Origin: Burkholderiales bacterium
GTDB taxonomy: Bacteria > Pseudomonadota > Gammaproteobacteria > Burkholderiales > Burkholderiaceae_C
Assembly: GCA_028869035.1 (NCBI GenBank)
Contig: JAGWTL010000029.1
Span: 1-15,074 of the forward strand
Direction: 5' to 3'
DNA: 15,074 nucleotides
The notes under the pieces are model-generated. The model did not search any database and was not told the origin of the DNA. It was given only the letters and a program-made list of their open reading frames with translations. The translations under genes and the position numbers were made by a program. Below, piece after piece: positions 12,959 to 15,074 of this stretch; position 1 is the first letter of the stretch, and each line of letters starts with the position of its first letter.

Positions 12959-14101
12959 ATGACCGACCTGACCCAACGCCGCCTGTTCCAGGCAGCTGCC
13001 CTGATCACCCTGGCCGCGGCCGCCCTCGCGGGCTGCGGCAAGAAGGAAGAGCCCGCCGCCGCGCCGGCCGCCGCCCCTGCCGCAGCCAAGCCCGCGCCGC
13101 TGAAGATCGCCTTTGCCTACGTGGGCCCCGTCGGTGACGGCGGCTGGACCTTTGCCCACGACAACGGGCGCAAGGCCATCGAGAAGGAATTCGGCGACAA
13201 GGTCGTCACCAGCTTCGTCGAGAAGGTGCCGGAAAGCGCCGACGCCGAGCGCGTGATCCGCGACATGGCCGGCCAGGGCAACACCCTGATCTTCGGCACC
13301 ACCTTCGGTTACATGGAGCCCATGCTCAAGGTCGCCGCGGACACCAAGGGCGTGAAGTTCGAGCACGCCACCGGCTACAAGACGGCCGAGAACATGCGCA
13401 CCTACGACAGCCGCACCTACGAAGGCGCCTACATGGCCGGCGTGATCGCGGGCAAGATGACCAAGACCAACACCCTGGGTGTGGTCGGCTCGATCCCGAT
13501 CCCCGAGGTGATCCGCAACATCAACAGCTTCACGCTGGGCGCGCAGTCCGTGAACCCCAAGGTCAAGACCCGCGTGGTCTGGGTGGGTGACTGGTTCAAC
13601 CCGCCGAAGGAAACCGAAGCCGCCACCGCCCTGATCAACGGCGGCGCCGACGTGCTGATGCAGAACACCGACTCCTCGGCCGTGCTGCAGACCGCCGAGA
13701 AGATGGGCAAGCGCGCCTTCGGCTGGGACAGCGACATGACCGCCTACGGCCCCAAGGCCCACCTCGGTTCGGCCGTCATCAACTGGGCTCCGTACTACAT
13801 CAAGGCCACGCGTGACGCGCTCGAAGGCAAGTGGGCCACGGGCCAGAGCTGGTGGGGCGTGAAGGAAGGCGCCATCGACATGGTGTCCATCGCCGCCGAC
13901 GTGCCCGACGAGAGCAAGAAGAAGATCGACGAGATCAAGGCCGGCCTGAAGGACGGCAGCTTCTCGATCTGGAAGGGCCCCATCGTCGGCCAGGACGGCA
14001 AACCCGTGCTGAAGAAGGACGAAGTCGCCGACGACAAGTTCCTCGGCGGCATCAACTTCTACGTCAAGGGCGTGGAAGGCAAGATCCCCGGGGGCAAATA
14101 A
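12959..14101 (+). CDS. BMP family ABC transporter substrate-binding lipoprotein
   Basis: A 380-aa receptor of the basic membrane protein (BMP/PnrA/TmpC) family, whose known ligands are mainly purine nucleosides. Seen: a basic N-terminus and hydrophobic signal ending in lipobox LAGC (Cys26), so it should be lipid-anchored. An Ala/Pro/Lys linker (27-48) precedes the mature domain, which opens with KIAFAYVGPVGDGGWTFAHD (49-68). Later motifs include TYEGAYMAGVIAG, GWDSDMTAYGP and INWAPYYIKATRD. AGGA at 12950-12953 supports the ATG at 12959. A GTG twelve bases earlier is possible but less likely. It is the last gene of the importer operon, followed by a strong terminator. With xdh and adenine deaminase around it, a purine ligand is likely. 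Base versus nucleoside is undecided. Confidence 0.93.
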   Translation: MTDLTQRRLFQAAALITLAAAALAGCGKKEEPAAAPAAAPAAAKPAPLKIAFAYVGPVGDGGWTFAHDNGRKAIEKEFGDKVVTSFVEKVPESADAERVIRDMAGQGNTLIFGTTFGYMEPMLKVAADTKGVKFEHATGYKTAENMRTYDSRTYEGAYMAGVIAGKMTKTNTLGVVGSIPIPEVIRNINSFTLGAQSVNPKVKTRVVWVGDWFNPPKETEAATALINGGADVLMQNTDSSAVLQTAEKMGKRAFGWDSDMTAYGPKAHLGSAVINWAPYYIKATRDALEGKWATGQSWWGVKEGAIDMVSIAADVPDESKKKIDEIKAGLKDGSFSIWKGPIVGQDGKPVLKKDEVADDKFLGGINFYVKGVEGKIPGGK

Positions 14102-14117
14102 AGCCGAGACCGGATGA

Positions 14118-14147
14118 AAGGGGCTGCTTCGGCAGCCCCTTGTTGTT
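14118..14147 (+). terminator. Rho-independent terminator with UUCG tetraloop after the BMP gene
   Basis: A ten-bp perfect stem, AAGGGGCTGC (14118-14127) with GCAGCCCCTT (14132-14141), closes on a TTCG loop and is followed by a T-rich TGTTGTTT. It sits 16 bases after the lipoprotein stop. It should end most importer transcripts before the downstream deaminase, which then depends on read-through or its own promoter. Confidence 0.9.
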
Positions 14148-14163
14148 TCATCAGGAGCTTTCC

Positions 14164-15074
14164 ATGCCGTCCATCCCCGACATTGATACCCAGCGGCTGC
14201 CTGAACTGCTGCGGGCCATGCCCAAGGCGGAGCTGCACATCCACATCGAAGGCTCGCTGGAGCCCGAGCTGATCTTTGCCCTGGCCCGGCGCAACGGCGT
14301 CCAGCTACCCTATGCCAATGTGGCCGCACTGCGCGCGGCCTACGCCTTCACCGATCTGCAAAGTTTTCTGGACCTGTATTACGCCGGGGCCAGCGTGCTG
14401 CTGCACGAGCAGGACTTCTACGACATGGCCTGGGCCTATTTCGAGAAGGCGCGGGCCGACCACGTGGTGCGGGCCGAGCTGTTCTTCGATCCCCAGACCC
14501 ACACGGCCCGCGGCGTGCCCATGGCCACCGTGGTCGAAGGCCTGAGCCGGGCCTGCGCCGATGCGCAAAGCAAGCTCGGCATCAGCGCCGACCTCATCCT
14601 CTGCTTCCTGCGCCATCTGAGCGAAGAAGATGCTTTTGCCACGCTGGATGCAGCCCTGCCCTGGCGCCAGCACTTTATCGGCGTCGGCCTGGATTCGAGC
14701 GAAGTGGGCCATCCGCCCGAGAAGTTCGCGCGGGTCTTCGCGCGCTGCCGCGCGCTGGGCCTGCACCTTGTGGCCCATGCGGGTGAGGAAGGCCCGCCGG
14801 CTTATGTCTGGAGCGCGCTGGACGTGCTGAAGGTCGAGCGCATCGACCACGGCGTTCAGTCCATCCACGACCCCGCACTCATGCAGCGCCTGGCCGAGAG
14901 CCGCATGCCGCTGACCGTCTGCCCGCTCTCCAACCTCAAGCTCTGCGTGTTCAAGGAACTGGCGCAGCACAACCTGGGCCAGATGCTGGAGGCCGGCGTG
15001 CGCGTGACGATCAACTCCGACGACCCGGCCTACTTTGGCGGCTACCTGCTGGAGAACTACCTGCAGACCTTTGC
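14164..15074 (+). CDS. Adenine deaminase-type protein of the adenosine deaminase family (3' end beyond window)
   Basis: The first 303 residues of a protein usually about 340-350 long, cut by the window edge. Adenine deaminases of this family (Pa0148-like, yeast Aah1-like) convert adenine to hypoxanthine with a Zn-bound water. Seen: PKAELHIHIEGSLEPEL with metal HxH (His25, His27), AHAGEEGPP with His205 and Glu208, RIDHGVQ with His229, and NSDDPAYFGGY with Asp286/Asp287. The IDHG, CPLSNLKLCVF (253-263) and DDPAYFGGY wording matches adenine rather than adenosine deaminases, although databases often label it adenosine deaminase. AGGAG at 14153-14157 precedes the ATG by six bases. It lies just after the importer terminator, and its product would feed hypoxanthine to XdhAB. 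Confidence 0.92.
   Translation, partial: MPSIPDIDTQRLPELLRAMPKAELHIHIEGSLEPELIFALARRNGVQLPYANVAALRAAYAFTDLQSFLDLYYAGASVLLHEQDFYDMAWAYFEKARADHVVRAELFFDPQTHTARGVPMATVVEGLSRACADAQSKLGISADLILCFLRHLSEEDAFATLDAALPWRQHFIGVGLDSSEVGHPPEKFARVFARCRALGLHLVAHAGEEGPPAYVWSALDVLKVERIDHGVQSIHDPALMQRLAESRMPLTVCPLSNLKLCVFKELAQHNLGQMLEAGVRVTINSDDPAYFGGYLLENYLQTF

Noticed and set aside
14164..15074. Labelling the last gene plain adenosine deaminase
   Set aside because: The RIDHG, CPLSNLKLCVF and NSDDPAYFGGY motifs point to the adenine deaminase branch. The final label still needs a phylogeny.
1..15074. Mobile element, phage, CRISPR or defence system
   Set aside because: No transposase, integrase, terminal repeats, regularly spaced repeats, tRNA-linked attachment site or defence-family protein was seen. 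Every large frame belongs to a metabolic or transport gene.

Overview
The window is GC-rich, densely packed, ordinary chromosomal DNA, most likely from a betaproteobacterium of the Comamonadaceae type (Hydrogenophaga/Rhodoferax/Polaromonas-like). That placement is inference. It rests on protein style, gene order and two interspersed repeat types that resemble those I associate with this group. I see no phage, transposase, plasmid, CRISPR, tRNA or rRNA signature.

Layout. (1) 9-617, minus: a DsbA-fold / 2-hydroxychromene-2-carboxylate isomerase-like protein. (2) 695-2560, plus: a tightly coupled run of a short-chain dehydrogenase (TTG start), a MaoC-type hydratase and a MarC-family membrane protein. 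(3) 2798-3840, plus: a small antitoxin-like ORF with no toxin partner, overlapping xdhC by 4 nt. (4) 3841-3931: an interspersed palindromic repeat between convergent genes. (5) 9241 down to 3946, minus: xdhA-xdhB-(8-oxo)guanine deaminase, with both junctions being ATGA overlaps. (6) 9242-9390: a divergent control region with a tandem TTGTATGCAA-type repeat and a perfect 12-bp palindrome. (7) 9391-14101, plus: a complete BMP-family ABC importer (dual ATPase, two permeases, lipoprotein receptor), closed by a strong UUCG-loop terminator. (8) 14164 to the right edge, plus: an adenine-deaminase-type gene cut by the window end.

How it works together. Regions 3 and 5-8 form a purine acquisition and oxidation module. 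The ABC system would import purine nucleosides or bases. Adenine deaminase makes hypoxanthine, and xanthine dehydrogenase (XdhAB, matured by XdhC) oxidises hypoxanthine and xanthine to urate. The amidohydrolase would feed the same end point from 8-oxoguanine (to urate) or guanine (to xanthine). No uricase, nucleosidase or regulator gene lies in the window.

The most unusual feature is an apparent in-frame insertion of a palindromic repeat of about 81 bp (27 codons) in xdhA, between the two [2Fe-2S] domains. I did not find an undescribed defence or mobile system. The other points worth checking are the putative operators, the orphan antitoxin-like ORF coupled to xdhC, and a possible second small loop insertion in xdhB.
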